Assembly (NCBI RefSeq): GCF_008642335.1
Contig: NZ_CP029191.1
Span: 3,906,001 to 3,970,000, forward strand
Length of the DNA stretch: 64,000 nucleotides
Reading direction: 5' to 3'
Source: Streptomyces venezuelae
GTDB lineage: Bacteria; Actinomycetota; Actinomycetes; Streptomycetales; Streptomycetaceae
The notes under the pieces were generated by a model, which saw nothing but the letters and a program-made list of their open reading frames with translations, was not told the DNA's origin and did no database searches. The number at the start of each line of letters is the position of its first letter. Position 1 is the first letter of the stretch. Both the position numbers and the translations under genes were made by a program. Below, in pieces: positions 35,353-43,291 of the stretch.

Positions 35353-36512
35353 GCGAGACCATCGACGGCGCGGCACTGCTCGATGAGGTGGAGGCCTTCC
35401 ACCGCCGCTTCAACGTCTTCCCGACGGAGGCCGCCTACGTCGCCGTGGCGCTGTGGGACGCGCACGCCCACCTGCTCGACTGCTTCGAGTCCACCCCGCG
35501 CCTGGCTTTCCTCTCCCCCGAGCCGGGTTCCGGCAAGTCCCGGGCACTGGAGATCGTGGAAACGCTCGTGCCGAACGCGATGGCCGCTGTCGACGCCTCC
35601 GCCGCCGCCCTCTTCCGCGCGGTCTCGGGCGTCGACGGCCAGCGGCCCACGATCCTCTTCGACGAGATCGACACCATCTTCGGCCCAAAGGCCGGGGAGA
35701 ACGAACAACTCCGAGGGTTCATCAACGCGGGCCACCGCCGCAATCGACCCATGTTCCGCTGCGTGGGCGACGGCGCCAACCAGACCGTGCAGGCCTTCCA
35801 CTCCTACACCGCTGTCGCCGTGGCCGGGCTCGGCTCTCTACCGGACACGATCCTGACCCGCTCGGTCGTCATCCGCATGCGGCGCAGGGCTCGGAACGAG
35901 AAGGTCGAGCCCTACCGCACCCGTATCCACGAGAAAGAGGGCTTCGCCCTGCGCGATCGGCTCGCCGCGTGGGCAGAGCAGGTCTCCGAGCGCGTGATGG
36001 GCGCCTGGCCGGAGATGCCCGAGGGCATCACGGACCGGCCGGCCGACGTCTGGGAGCCCCTGCTCGCCATCGCGGACGCGGCAGGCGGCGCCTGGCCGGA
36101 GCGGGCCCGCGCGGCATGCATGACCCTGGTCAAGGCGGCTCAGACCACGGACAAGCACAGCGTCGGAATCCGGCTGCTCACCGACCTGCGCGACCACGTC
36201 CTGATCGGTGTGGACAAGCTGCCCACCATCGCGATTCTCGACCGGCTCAACGCCCTCGACGACGCCCCGTGGGCCGACCTCGACGGCAAGCCCCTCGACA
36301 ACCGGCGGCTCGCCAGGATGCTCGGGGAGTACATGACCGTCGACAACACGCCGGTCAAGTCCCGCAACATCCGCACGGCGGGCGGTGTCTTCAAGGGCTT
36401 CCACGCTGAGGATCTGGCCGACGCATGGGCACGGTACTGCCCGCCCCCTGCCCAGGAATCCGCTACATCCGCTACGCCGCTACAGCCCAGCTCAGAGCCC
36501 CTGAATCTGTAG
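35349..36512 (+). CDS. DUF3631-type AAA ATPase (AICE replication helicase-like)
   Basis: 387 residues from ATG 35349. Walker A FLSPEPGSGKSRALEI (about residues 55-70), Walker B PTILFDEIDTIF, a sensor-like region SYTAVAVAGLGSLPDTILTR and an arginine cluster RSVVIRMRRRARNEKVEPYR. The C-terminal half matches DUF3631 (DLRDHVLIGVDKLPTIAILD; DNRRLARMLGEYMTVDN). Such proteins follow a prim-pol in many AICEs and are thought to drive origin opening or unwinding. Its 3' end contains the first three hexamers of the GTAGCG repeat cluster. Confidence 0.85.
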   Translation: MSETIDGAALLDEVEAFHRRFNVFPTEAAYVAVALWDAHAHLLDCFESTPRLAFLSPEPGSGKSRALEIVETLVPNAMAAVDASAAALFRAVSGVDGQRPTILFDEIDTIFGPKAGENEQLRGFINAGHRRNRPMFRCVGDGANQTVQAFHSYTAVAVAGLGSLPDTILTRSVVIRMRRRARNEKVEPYRTRIHEKEGFALRDRLAAWAEQVSERVMGAWPEMPEGITDRPADVWEPLLAIADAAGGAWPERARAACMTLVKAAQTTDKHSVGIRLLTDLRDHVLIGVDKLPTIAILDRLNALDDAPWADLDGKPLDNRRLARMLGEYMTVDNTPVKSRNIRTAGGVFKGFHAEDLADAWARYCPPPAQESATSATPLQPSSEPLNL

Positions 36513-36637
36513 CGGCACCCCAGCGTGTAGCGGCTACGCCCGCTACGCCGTAGCGCATGCGTAGCCGCTACACGCCACCCCTCCGCTACAAAAACGCCCC
36601 CGCTGACCTGCGATGTAGCGCTGTAGCGGATGTAGCG
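36461..36637. repeat. GTAGCG/CGCTAC hexamer cluster upstream of the excisionase gene
   Basis: Twelve copies within 177 bases: CGCTAC at 36461, 36470, 36478, 36541, 36566 and 36584; GTAGCG at 36509, 36527, 36550, 36615, 36623 and 36632. Spacing is often 8-9 bases, a helical turn or less. The longer form TGTAGCGG recurs. Candidate iterons of the replication origin or binding sites of the excisionase. Confidence 0.8.
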
Positions 36638-36697
36638 GACTTCCGAGAACGGGGCCAAGCGCCCCGCCATGACGATGCCTCCCCGAAGGAGTCGACC

Positions 36698-36886
36698 GTG
36701 GCCCGCCCCCAGATGCTCAAACTCCCCGAAGTCCTCGACGAAATCGGCATGAGCCGCGCCGCCTTCTACCGCATGCGCGCCCGTGGTCAGGCCCCCCGCC
36801 TCCGCAAGCTCCCCAACGGCCAACTCCGGGTCAGCCGCTCGGATTTGGACCGTTGGTGGGAGTCCTGCGAGCAGAGCGCCGCCTGA
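36698..36886 (+). CDS. Excisionase / MerR-type helix-turn-helix protein
   Basis: 62 residues from GTG 36698 with AAGGAG seven bases upstream. AlpA/HTH_17 pattern: LKLPEVLDEIGMSRAAFYRM, then RARGQAPRLRKLPNGQLRVS and SDLDRWW. Proteins of this size and pattern next to an AICE integrase act as Xis, bending DNA for excision. The frame extends upstream to 36557 through the repeat cluster, which I discount. Confidence 0.85.
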   Translation: MARPQMLKLPEVLDEIGMSRAAFYRMRARGQAPRLRKLPNGQLRVSRSDLDRWWESCEQSAA

Positions 36887-36952
36887 GTCAACCCTGCGTA
36901 CAGGCGCCCGCCACCGGCCTGCCGAGGCGGGCGCCGCTTCACCTGGAGAGAC

Positions 36953-38362
36953 ATGCTCACATACGACGTCGTCTTTTGGTCCATCCGTAAACGCTCAGGC
37001 CGGCCGAAGCCGTGGGAGCTCCGTTGGCGGGTCGGGGCCGAGCCGCACTCGAAGAGCTACAAGCTCAAACCCCAGGCCGAAGGCCGCCTGTCGGAACTGA
37101 TGACGGCCCTTCGGGAAGGGCAGCAGTTCGACGTGGAGACGGGTCTGCCCGCCCGAGAGTTGGCCACCCTCTCCATGCCCACATGGTTCGACCACGCCAA
37201 GGCATACGCCGTCATGAAGTGGCCCGGCGCGGCAGCAAAGCACCGAGCGAGCATCGCGGAATCCCTGGCAGTCGTGACCCCGGTGTTCGTCAGCACGAAC
37301 AAGGGGCGCCCGGACCCCAAGATCCTGCGCGCCGCCCTCTACCAGTGGGCCTTCCGTGCAGCCCTGTCTGAGGGCGGCGAGCACGTCGCACGCTGCGAGG
37401 CCGAGGACGTGCCCGAGGAGATCAAGCGCGCCCTCGACTGGATCGCGAAGAACTCACTGAAGGTCGACGAGGCGGCCCAGCCCGAACGCGTCCGCGCCGC
37501 CTTCGCCGCGCTCTCGAAGTTGCTCAACGGGAAGCAGGCTGCGGAGAACACTGCCAACCGCAAGCGCATGGTCCTGAGCAACGCCTTTCGCTACGCAGTC
37601 GAAGAGCGCGCCCTGCTCACCCGCCACCCGTTCCTCGCCGTCGACTGGTCCGCTCCCGCTTCGTCGGACGAGGTGGACTTCCGCTACGTCCCGGGGCCCA
37701 AGCTCGCCCGCAAACTGCTCGACGCTGTCGCACAACAAGGGCCACGCGGACGGCATTTGCTGGCGTTCTTCGGGAGCATCTACTACGTCGCCACCCGCCC
37801 CGGGGAAGCGGTGACGCTCAGGAAGAAGGACTTCATCCTGCCTCCCGAGGATGAACCCGGCGCCTGGGGCGAAGTCCTCGTCTCGGAGAGCCACCCGGAG
37901 GTGGGCTCGGGCTGGACAGATGGCGGCAAGTCGCACGACGAACGCGGACTCAAGCACCGCGCCCGCAACGCTGTCCGCTCGGTGCCGATGCCACCGGCGT
38001 ACGTGCGCATGATCCGGGCCCACATCAAAGAGTTCGGTGTCGCCGATGACGGACGACTCTTCCGGGCGGCCCGCAACGGACGGGTCACCTCGAACGAGTA
38101 CTGCGACGTATGGAACGCGGCACGCGAGCAAGCCCTCAGTCCCGAAGAGGCCAAGACAGACATGGCCGACGTGCCGTACTGCCTACGGCACGCGGCGGTC
38201 TCGTTCTGGATCAAGAGCGGCGTGGACCCGGTGGAAGTCGCCTACCGCGCCGGCCACAGTGTCGCCGTTCTCTACCGCTTCTACGCCAAGATCCTTAAGG
38301 GCGCCTCAGAGCACGCGAACCGGCTCATTCAGAAGGCGTTCGAGGCAGAGGACAGTGGGTGA
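36953..38362 (+). CDS. Tyrosine site-specific integrase
   Basis: 469 residues from ATG 36953 with GGAGAG close upstream. The N-terminal arm-binding and core-binding parts cover about residues 1-240; the catalytic domain follows. Likely catalytic residues: Arg282 in YYVATRPGEAVTL, Arg412 in DVPYCLRHAAVS (Tyr409 replaces the usual first His of HxxR), His435 in YRAGHS, and the Tyr nucleophile in VLYRFYAKIL (444 or 441). It lies between xis and attR, the normal AICE layout, and should recombine at the tRNA-Ser anticodon region. Confidence 0.93.
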   Translation: MLTYDVVFWSIRKRSGRPKPWELRWRVGAEPHSKSYKLKPQAEGRLSELMTALREGQQFDVETGLPARELATLSMPTWFDHAKAYAVMKWPGAAAKHRASIAESLAVVTPVFVSTNKGRPDPKILRAALYQWAFRAALSEGGEHVARCEAEDVPEEIKRALDWIAKNSLKVDEAAQPERVRAAFAALSKLLNGKQAAENTANRKRMVLSNAFRYAVEERALLTRHPFLAVDWSAPASSDEVDFRYVPGPKLARKLLDAVAQQGPRGRHLLAFFGSIYYVATRPGEAVTLRKKDFILPPEDEPGAWGEVLVSESHPEVGSGWTDGGKSHDERGLKHRARNAVRSVPMPPAYVRMIRAHIKEFGVADDGRLFRAARNGRVTSNEYCDVWNAAREQALSPEEAKTDMADVPYCLRHAAVSFWIKSGVDPVEVAYRAGHSVAVLYRFYAKILKGASEHANRLIQKAFEAEDSG

Positions 38363-38365
38363 TTC

Positions 38366-38385
38366 TGGCCCACGTCTGGCCCACA
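38366..38385. promoter_or_regulatory. Paired integrase arm-type site candidates, right
   Basis: TGGCCCAC at 38366-38373 and TGGCCCACA at 38377-38385, start-to-start spacing 11 bases, same orientation as the left pair. It begins four bases after the integrase stop codon. Confidence 0.65.
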
Positions 38386-38440
38386 CGTACTGGTCAGAGG
38401 CGGTACACACCCGATTCAAGGTGAGACAAGGTGAACGAGA

Positions 38441-38471
38441 AGGGCGCGAACCCCATCAGGATTCGCGCCCT
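38441..38471. terminator. Terminator inside the AICE right end, serves int and the restored tRNA-Ser
   Basis: A 10-bp stem AGGGCGCGAA/TTCGCGCCCT with an 11-base loop. On the minus strand it lies 28 bases past the tRNA-Ser 3' end and is followed by TCTCGTTC; on the plus strand it follows the integrase gene. It would replace the chromosomal terminator displaced to 23963-23992. Confidence 0.75.
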
Positions 38472-38498
38472 CTGACCAGCCAGTTCGCTGACCTGCAT

Positions 38499-38556
38499 GC
38501 GGTGGGTGTGGGATTTGAACCCACGGTGGCGTGAACCACGACGGTTTTCAAGACCG
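38499..38556. repeat. attR: 58-bp direct repeat within intact tRNA-Ser(TGA)
   Basis: Identical base for base to 24020-24077. Identity stops inside the 5' side of the anticodon stem, so the crossover lies at or near the anticodon loop. The element supplies the 3' part that restores the tRNA. Confidence 0.95.
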
Positions 38557-38584
38557 TTCCCTTAGGCCGCTCGGGCAACCCACC
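38500..38584 (-). tRNA. tRNA-Ser (anticodon TGA), restored by the AICE
   Basis: Minus strand: acceptor stem GGTGGGT/ACCCACC, anticodon stem-loop ACGGT-CTTGAAA-ACCGT (anticodon TGA), long class-II variable arm, T arm GTGGG-TTCAAAT-CCCAC, discriminator G. The promoter side lies in chromosomal DNA to the right. Confidence 0.97.
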
Positions 38585-38646
38585 CCGCGCCGTCGTCCAC
38601 CGGAAACAGGACCGGAACCGGACGGCGCGGGGACAAGACTAGCGGG

Positions 38647-40215
38647 TCAGCTGTCGCCCTTGCGCTGGCCCAGCGTCACGTCGACCGTGTGCTCCTTGCC
38701 GTCGCGCTCGTAAGTGATCTTGACCTTGTCGCCGGGCTTGTGGGTCCAGATCTGGCCGATCAGGGTCGGGCCGCTGTCGATCACCATGTCGTCCAGCTTC
38801 GTGATGACGTCGCCGGGCTTGAGGCCCGCCTTGTCCGCAGGGCCGTTCGGAGTGACCGGCTCCGAACCGCTCACGGCCTCCTTGGAGATCGTCGCGCCGT
38901 TCGCGCCCTCCTGCTGGAGGGAGACCGAGGCGCCGATGACGGGATAGACCGGCTGGCCGGTCTTGATCAGCTGCTGGGCGACCTGCTTGGCCTGGTTGAC
39001 CGGGATCGCGAAGCCGAGGCCGATGGAGCCGGACTGGCCCTGGCCGCCGAGGCCGCCGCCGCTCTCGGCGGGCTTGATCGCGGAGTTGATGCCGATGACC
39101 GCCCCGCGCGCGTCCAGGAGCGGGCCACCGGAGTTGCCGGGGTTGATGGACGCGTCGGTCTGCAGAGCGCTCATGTACGAACTCTTGCCGCTCTGTCCAC
39201 CGTCGCTGGAGGTCACCGGGCGGTTCTTCGCACTGATGATGCCGGTGGTGACCGTGTTCGAGAGTCCGAAGGGCGCGCCGATCGCGATGGTCGAGTCGCC
39301 GACGGCGACCCGGTCGGAGTTGCCGAGCTTGAGCGGCTGCAGGCCGGAGGGGGCGTTCTTGAGCTTGATGACCGCTACGTCGTACCCCTCGGCGCGGCCG
39401 ATGACCTCCGCGGCGTACTTCTTCCCGTTCGAGAACGTCACCTGGAGCTTGCCGCCCTCGGCGGCCGACGCCACGACGTGGTTGTTGGTGAGGATGTGGC
39501 CCTGCGTGTCGTAGACGAAGCCGGTGCCCGTGCCGCCCTCGCCGCCGCCGCTCTGCGCCTCGATGGTGACGACGCTGGGCAGGGCCTTGTTCGCGATGTC
39601 GGAGACCGAGCCGGGCTCGCGCTTCAGGTCGGCGGGCGTGTCGGGCGCGGAGACCGTGGTCGAATTCGTGTCGCTGTCGCCGCGCTCGGCCGCCCAGTAG
39701 CCGACGCCGCCGCCGATGCCGCCCGCGAGCAGCGCGGCCGCCAGCACCGCGGCGACCAGACCGCCGCGCCGGCCGCCGGGCTTCGGCTCCTGCGGGTGGT
39801 ACGAGGCGCCCCAGCCCGAACCGGAGCCGCCGCCCGTGGCGTACGACGGGACGGCGGGCGGCTGCGGCGGCGGCCAGTTCCCGGCACCGGAAGCGGCCTG
39901 GGGTGCGGGAGCGGCCTGGGGTGCGGAACCGGGCTGCGGCGCGCCGTGGTGGGCGGTGCCGTGCGAAGTGCCGTGCGGCGCTCCGTAAGGCGCCGCCTCG
40001 GAGGGGGCGTGCGCGGGAGCGGAAGGCGCCCCCTCGTGCCCCTGCGGCGCGGCGGACGCGCCGGACGCCGAGGGACCTGCGGCCGCGGAGGGTCCTGCGG
40101 CACCGCTCACGGAACCGGAGTCGGCGGAGTCTGCGGGAACAGCGGGAGCGTCCACCGGCGCGGGGGGCGCGGACGGGGCCTGGGGTACCTCGTTGCCCTC
40201 GTTCTCGGTGCTCAC
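38647..40215 (-). CDS. HtrA/DegP-like membrane serine protease with PDZ domain
   Basis: 522 residues from GTG 40215, with GAGGAGAAG upstream. A roughly 145-residue cytoplasmic Pro/Ala/His-rich disordered region precedes one membrane helix (about 151-174). A chymotrypsin-fold protease follows outside: His246 in ILTNNHVV, Asp279 in GYDVAVIKL, Ser362 in INPGNSGGPL. The PDZ domain covers about 435-515 (GPADKAGLKPGDVITKLDDM). It should degrade or handle misfolded envelope proteins. The gene lies 62 bases beyond the 5' end of tRNA-Ser. Confidence 0.93.
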   Translation of the reverse strand: MSTENEGNEVPQAPSAPPAPVDAPAVPADSADSGSVSGAAGPSAAAGPSASGASAAPQGHEGAPSAPAHAPSEAAPYGAPHGTSHGTAHHGAPQPGSAPQAAPAPQAASGAGNWPPPQPPAVPSYATGGGSGSGWGASYHPQEPKPGGRRGGLVAAVLAAALLAGGIGGGVGYWAAERGDSDTNSTTVSAPDTPADLKREPGSVSDIANKALPSVVTIEAQSGGGEGGTGTGFVYDTQGHILTNNHVVASAAEGGKLQVTFSNGKKYAAEVIGRAEGYDVAVIKLKNAPSGLQPLKLGNSDRVAVGDSTIAIGAPFGLSNTVTTGIISAKNRPVTSSDGGQSGKSSYMSALQTDASINPGNSGGPLLDARGAVIGINSAIKPAESGGGLGGQGQSGSIGLGFAIPVNQAKQVAQQLIKTGQPVYPVIGASVSLQQEGANGATISKEAVSGSEPVTPNGPADKAGLKPGDVITKLDDMVIDSGPTLIGQIWTHKPGDKVKITYERDGKEHTVDVTLGQRKGDS

Positions 40216-40471
40216 AGCTCTTCTCCTCGGTCCATGCTGTCGTTACGTGCGTTCTCGGTCACGGCCTGGTGGTGCCGGCTGTGCGGACCCTGCGGCTGGC
40301 ACGTGGCCGGCACGCGGATGTCACGCGGTCGCACGGTCACAGTCGCAGTTGTCTGCAGTCAGCTTTTCCCATGGGCTGTCAGGGCACCATAAGCCGATCC
40401 TGTGTGTCCGGCGCCCCGGGAGGGCCTCGCCCGGCGAGCCTCCGGGTACCCCGTGATGGCACCATGACGCG

Positions 40472-41320
40472 GTGACCCTCGCACGACAGCACCAGATTCA
40501 GGTCGTCGCCCACCGCGGAGCCTCCGAGGACGCTCCCGAGCACACGCTGGCCGCGTACAAGAAGGCGGTCGAGGACGGTGCCGACGCCCTCGAATGCGAT
40601 GTACGGCTCACGGCCGACGGCCACCTCGTCTGTGTCCACGACAGGCGCGTCAACCGTACGTCGAACGGCCGCGGCGCCGTCTCCGCCCTCGAACTGGCCG
40701 ACCTCGCCGCCCTGGACTTCGGTTCCTGGAAGAAGCACCACGGAGAGGCCGAGGAGGACCCCGACTGGGCGTCCGCCACGGGTGAGGACACCGGGGCGGA
40801 CACCTCGGTCCTGACCCTGGAGCGCCTCCTCGAGCTCGTGGCCGAAAGTAATGCTTCTGGCCGCCGCGTACGCCTCGCGATCGAGACGAAACACCCCACC
40901 CGGTGGGCGGGACAGGTGGAGGAGCGCCTGCTTCTGCTGCTCAAGCGGTTCGGCCTGGACGCGCCGCCCGCGGAGGGCCCCTCGCCGGTCCGTGTCATGA
41001 GTTTCTCGGCGCGTTCCCTGCACCGTGTCCGGGCCGCTTCCCCGACGCTGCCGACCGTTTACCTGATGCAGTTCGTCTCGCCGCGCCACCGCGACGGACG
41101 CCTCCCCGAAGGGGTTCGCATCGCTGGTCCGGCCATGCGGATCCTGCGCAACCACCCTTCGTACGTCGCGAAGCTGAAGCGCGCGGGACACCAGGTTCAC
41201 GTATGGACGGTGAACGAGCCGGAGGATGTCGAACTCTGTGCGGAACTGGGCGTCGACGCGATCATCACCAACCGCCCCAAGCAAGTTCTGTCACAACTGA
41301 ATCACCTTGGACTCCATTAA
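40472..41320 (+). CDS. Glycerophosphodiester phosphodiesterase
   Basis: 282 residues from GTG 40472. GDPD TIM barrel: VVAHRGASEDAPEHTLAAYK (catalytic His), DALECDVRLTADGHLVCVHD (metal Glu/Asp and second His), LAIETKHPTR, VHVWTVNEPEDVELCAELGV, and VDAIITNRP at the end. It hydrolyses glycerophosphodiesters to glycerol-3-phosphate and an alcohol. No signal peptide is seen, so it is probably cytoplasmic. It is divergent from the HtrA gene across 256 bases. Confidence 0.93.
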   Translation: MTLARQHQIQVVAHRGASEDAPEHTLAAYKKAVEDGADALECDVRLTADGHLVCVHDRRVNRTSNGRGAVSALELADLAALDFGSWKKHHGEAEEDPDWASATGEDTGADTSVLTLERLLELVAESNASGRRVRLAIETKHPTRWAGQVEERLLLLLKRFGLDAPPAEGPSPVRVMSFSARSLHRVRAASPTLPTVYLMQFVSPRHRDGRLPEGVRIAGPAMRILRNHPSYVAKLKRAGHQVHVWTVNEPEDVELCAELGVDAIITNRPKQVLSQLNHLGLH

Positions 41321-41460
41321 CTCCGGTTACAGGGAGTGCACCGGCGCGTTCGTTCCGTATTCGATCGTCACGAGTGCGTCACCGGACGTGGATTGGCCGG
41401 TTTCCGGTCCAGTCCATTGGGGCATCCACACCGTGGCGTGGGGCGAAGGAGGTCTCGGGG

Positions 41461-41991
41461 GTGGCGTTGGTGGTGGCACGGGAGGTGCCCACGTCGTCGA
41501 GCATGGCCGTTCCCCATGGCCCTGCGGGCGTGGGGGAAGCAAGGCACCACATGCGCAATCAGCTGCGCATGAGCGGGGTGTCCGAATCGGTCGTCGACGA
41601 TGCCGTACTGATCCTGTCGGAACTGCTCAGCAACGCCTGCCGGCATGGCAGGCCACTGGGCCGAGGAATGGTCGGCGACGGCGACGTGCGCGTGGCGTGG
41701 CACATCGACGAGGCGGGCCGGCTGACGGTCGAGGTGACGGACGGCGGCGGCCCGACCCGCCCGGTGCCCGCCACTCCGTCGGTCACGGCGCACGGCGGCC
41801 GGGGGCTCAACATCATCACGGCGCTCTCCGACGCCTGGGGCGTCCGCGACGACGTGCACGGCGAGGTCACCGTGTGGGCCGTCGTGCAGGGAGGCCACCA
41901 CCACGAGGATTTCGCTACGCGCGTCGCCGCCCCGTCGGTGGCCGCGATATCCGAGCTCGCCTTCGTGGACCCCTTCGACGATCTGGACTGA
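41461..41991 (+). CDS. RsbW-like ATP-binding regulatory protein
   Basis: 176 residues from GTG 41461, with GGAGG eight bases upstream. A stand-alone HATPase_c domain: DAVLILSELLSNACRHGRPL (N box), VEVTDGGGPTRPV (G1), TAHGGRGLNIITALSDAWGV (G2). This is the large Streptomyces family of anti-sigma-factor-type kinases and ATP binders. No sigma or anti-anti-sigma gene is adjacent; the only PP2C-type phosphatase nearby is at 44982. The open frame upstream to 40903 lies over the GDPD gene and is ignored. Confidence 0.88.
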   Translation: MALVVAREVPTSSSMAVPHGPAGVGEARHHMRNQLRMSGVSESVVDDAVLILSELLSNACRHGRPLGRGMVGDGDVRVAWHIDEAGRLTVEVTDGGGPTRPVPATPSVTAHGGRGLNIITALSDAWGVRDDVHGEVTVWAVVQGGHHHEDFATRVAAPSVAAISELAFVDPFDDLD

Positions 41992-42059
41992 ATCCGCGAA
42001 CGGCTAGGCTCGCGCCCGTACGGAAGAGTGCAACAGAGCCGCAGCCGGGAGACACCCAG

Positions 42060-43049
42060 ATGGCCAAGAAGCGCCCTCAGACCAAGGGCAAGCAGCAGTC
42101 GCAGGTCAAGGACGGAGCCCGCACCGGCGGCGCTGAGAACTATCCGGTCGTCGGCGCCCGTGAGCCCTGCCCCTGCGGCTCGGGCCGGCGTTACAAGGCG
42201 TGTCACGGCCGTGCCGCCGCGCACGCGGTGACCGAGCTGGTCCAGCGCCCGTTCGAGGGCCTGCCCGGCGAGTGCGACTGGATCGCGCTGCGCGAGCTGG
42301 TGCCCGCGGCCACGGTCGAGCTGACCCTCAAGGACGGGCTGCCCGACGGCATCCCGTCGGTGTCCCTCGCCACCGTGCTGCCGATGGCCTGGCCCGCGCT
42401 GCGCCGCGACGACGGTTCGGTCCTGCTCGGCCTGCAGAACGACACCGCGTCCGGCGACATCAGCCGCGACCTGGCCGACACCCTGCAGCGCGCCCTGGAG
42501 GCCGAGCCGGGTACGCCGGTGAAGGGCCGCCGTGCCCCCGCCGACGGGCCGCGGCTGCAGGACCTGATCGACCCGGAGGGCCGTTTCGAGCCGGTTGTGC
42601 ACTCGGGCTTCGAGTTCTGGGTGCCGGACGCGGAGAACGCCACGCCGGAGGTGTCCGCCTCCCTCGAACGGGCGAACGACGCCGCCATTCCGACGGTGAA
42701 GCTGACCGGTGTGGACGCCGCGTACTGGTGCGAGACGCCGGACAAGAACCACCTGCGCTGGGTCATGCCGCACCCCGAGGAGCAGCTCCTCGACGCGCTG
42801 GCCCGGCTGCACGCGGCCGGTACGTCGAGCCTCGGCGAGGGCACCCGCCTTGTCGGTTCCTTCCGTGCGCACGGTCTGACCGTCCCGGTGTGGGACCTGC
42901 CGAGCGGTGTCTCGGCGGCGGACGTCGAGAAGCCCGCGGCGGAGTTCGCCGAGCGGCTCGCGACGGCGCTCGCCTCGCAGACCCCGCTGACCGCGGACGA
43001 GCGCCGTGCGCGCGGTGGCCTCACCAACCGCCAGGTCACGCTCAGCTGA
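42060..43049 (+). CDS. DUF5926 family protein with SEC-C motif
   Basis: 329 residues from ATG 42060, with GGGAGA upstream. A basic N-terminus (MAKKRPQTKGKQQSQVKDG) is followed by a SEC-C zinc motif, REPCPCGSGRRYKACHGRAA. The remaining 260 residues form an acidic domain typical of DUF5926, with no known catalytic motif. SEC-C motifs bind zinc and often dock to SecB or ribosome-linked partners. Followed by a strong terminator. Confidence 0.9.
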   Translation: MAKKRPQTKGKQQSQVKDGARTGGAENYPVVGAREPCPCGSGRRYKACHGRAAAHAVTELVQRPFEGLPGECDWIALRELVPAATVELTLKDGLPDGIPSVSLATVLPMAWPALRRDDGSVLLGLQNDTASGDISRDLADTLQRALEAEPGTPVKGRRAPADGPRLQDLIDPEGRFEPVVHSGFEFWVPDAENATPEVSASLERANDAAIPTVKLTGVDAAYWCETPDKNHLRWVMPHPEEQLLDALARLHAAGTSSLGEGTRLVGSFRAHGLTVPVWDLPSGVSAADVEKPAAEFAERLATALASQTPLTADERRARGGLTNRQVTLS

Positions 43050-43074
43050 CCCCACCGGACCCACACGCGCTGTT

Positions 43075-43108
43075 CCGTACCGACTGACGCACCAGTCAGT
43101 CGGTACGG
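43075..43108 (+). terminator. Perfect 14-bp stem terminator after the SEC-C gene
   Basis: CCGTACCGACTGAC and its exact complement enclose a GCACCA loop, 25 bases after the stop codon. Confidence 0.88.
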
Positions 43109-43222
43109 CTGTGAACGGAATCGGTGACTCCAGTCACAACTCCCCGTAGCGGTAAGTAAATCCCTGTCCGGATAACTGGGATCGAATTTGCCAAGAGCCG
43201 ATCTCTTGTTACCGTTCAGGTA

Positions 43223-43262
43223 GCCCGGTTGCTGGTGCATCCCCCGTCGCCAGCAACCGGGC
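43223..43262. terminator. Strong hairpin with C-rich loop; terminator or small RNA end
   Basis: A 13-bp perfect stem (GCCCGGTTGCTGG) around a 14-base loop containing five consecutive C, then CCTTTCAT on the plus strand. It lies 29 bases past the stop of the minus-strand secreted protein gene and more than 100 bases after the previous terminator. It may therefore end the secreted-protein transcript or a separate plus-strand small RNA. Confidence 0.65.
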
Positions 43263-43291
43263 CCTTTCATGTCCGGGGACCGGTCGGCGAT

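Larger units (their letters stand above)
24020..38556. mobile_element. Integrated AICE in tRNA-Ser(TGA)
   Basis: About 14.5 kb between two perfect 58-bp direct repeats. It contains a tyrosine integrase and excisionase next to the right end, prim-pol and AAA replication genes, an FtsK/TraB-type single-protein DNA translocase, spread-type membrane proteins and a KorSA-like GntR repressor. This is the standard AICE set (pSAM2, SLP1 relatives). All essential modules look intact, so it may be able to excise. The left-end gene 24546-25592 has clearly lower GC than the rest, so it is probably a later cargo acquisition. Confidence 0.93.

Noticed and set aside
41307..42059. Long N-terminal extension of the SEC-C protein
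   Set aside because: Overlaps the RsbW-like gene in another frame; ATG 42060 has a good ribosome site and gives the usual N-terminus.
43223..43262. 6C-type actinobacterial small RNA
   Set aside because: Only one hairpin and five consecutive C are seen; the 6C motif needs two hairpins each with a run of six C.
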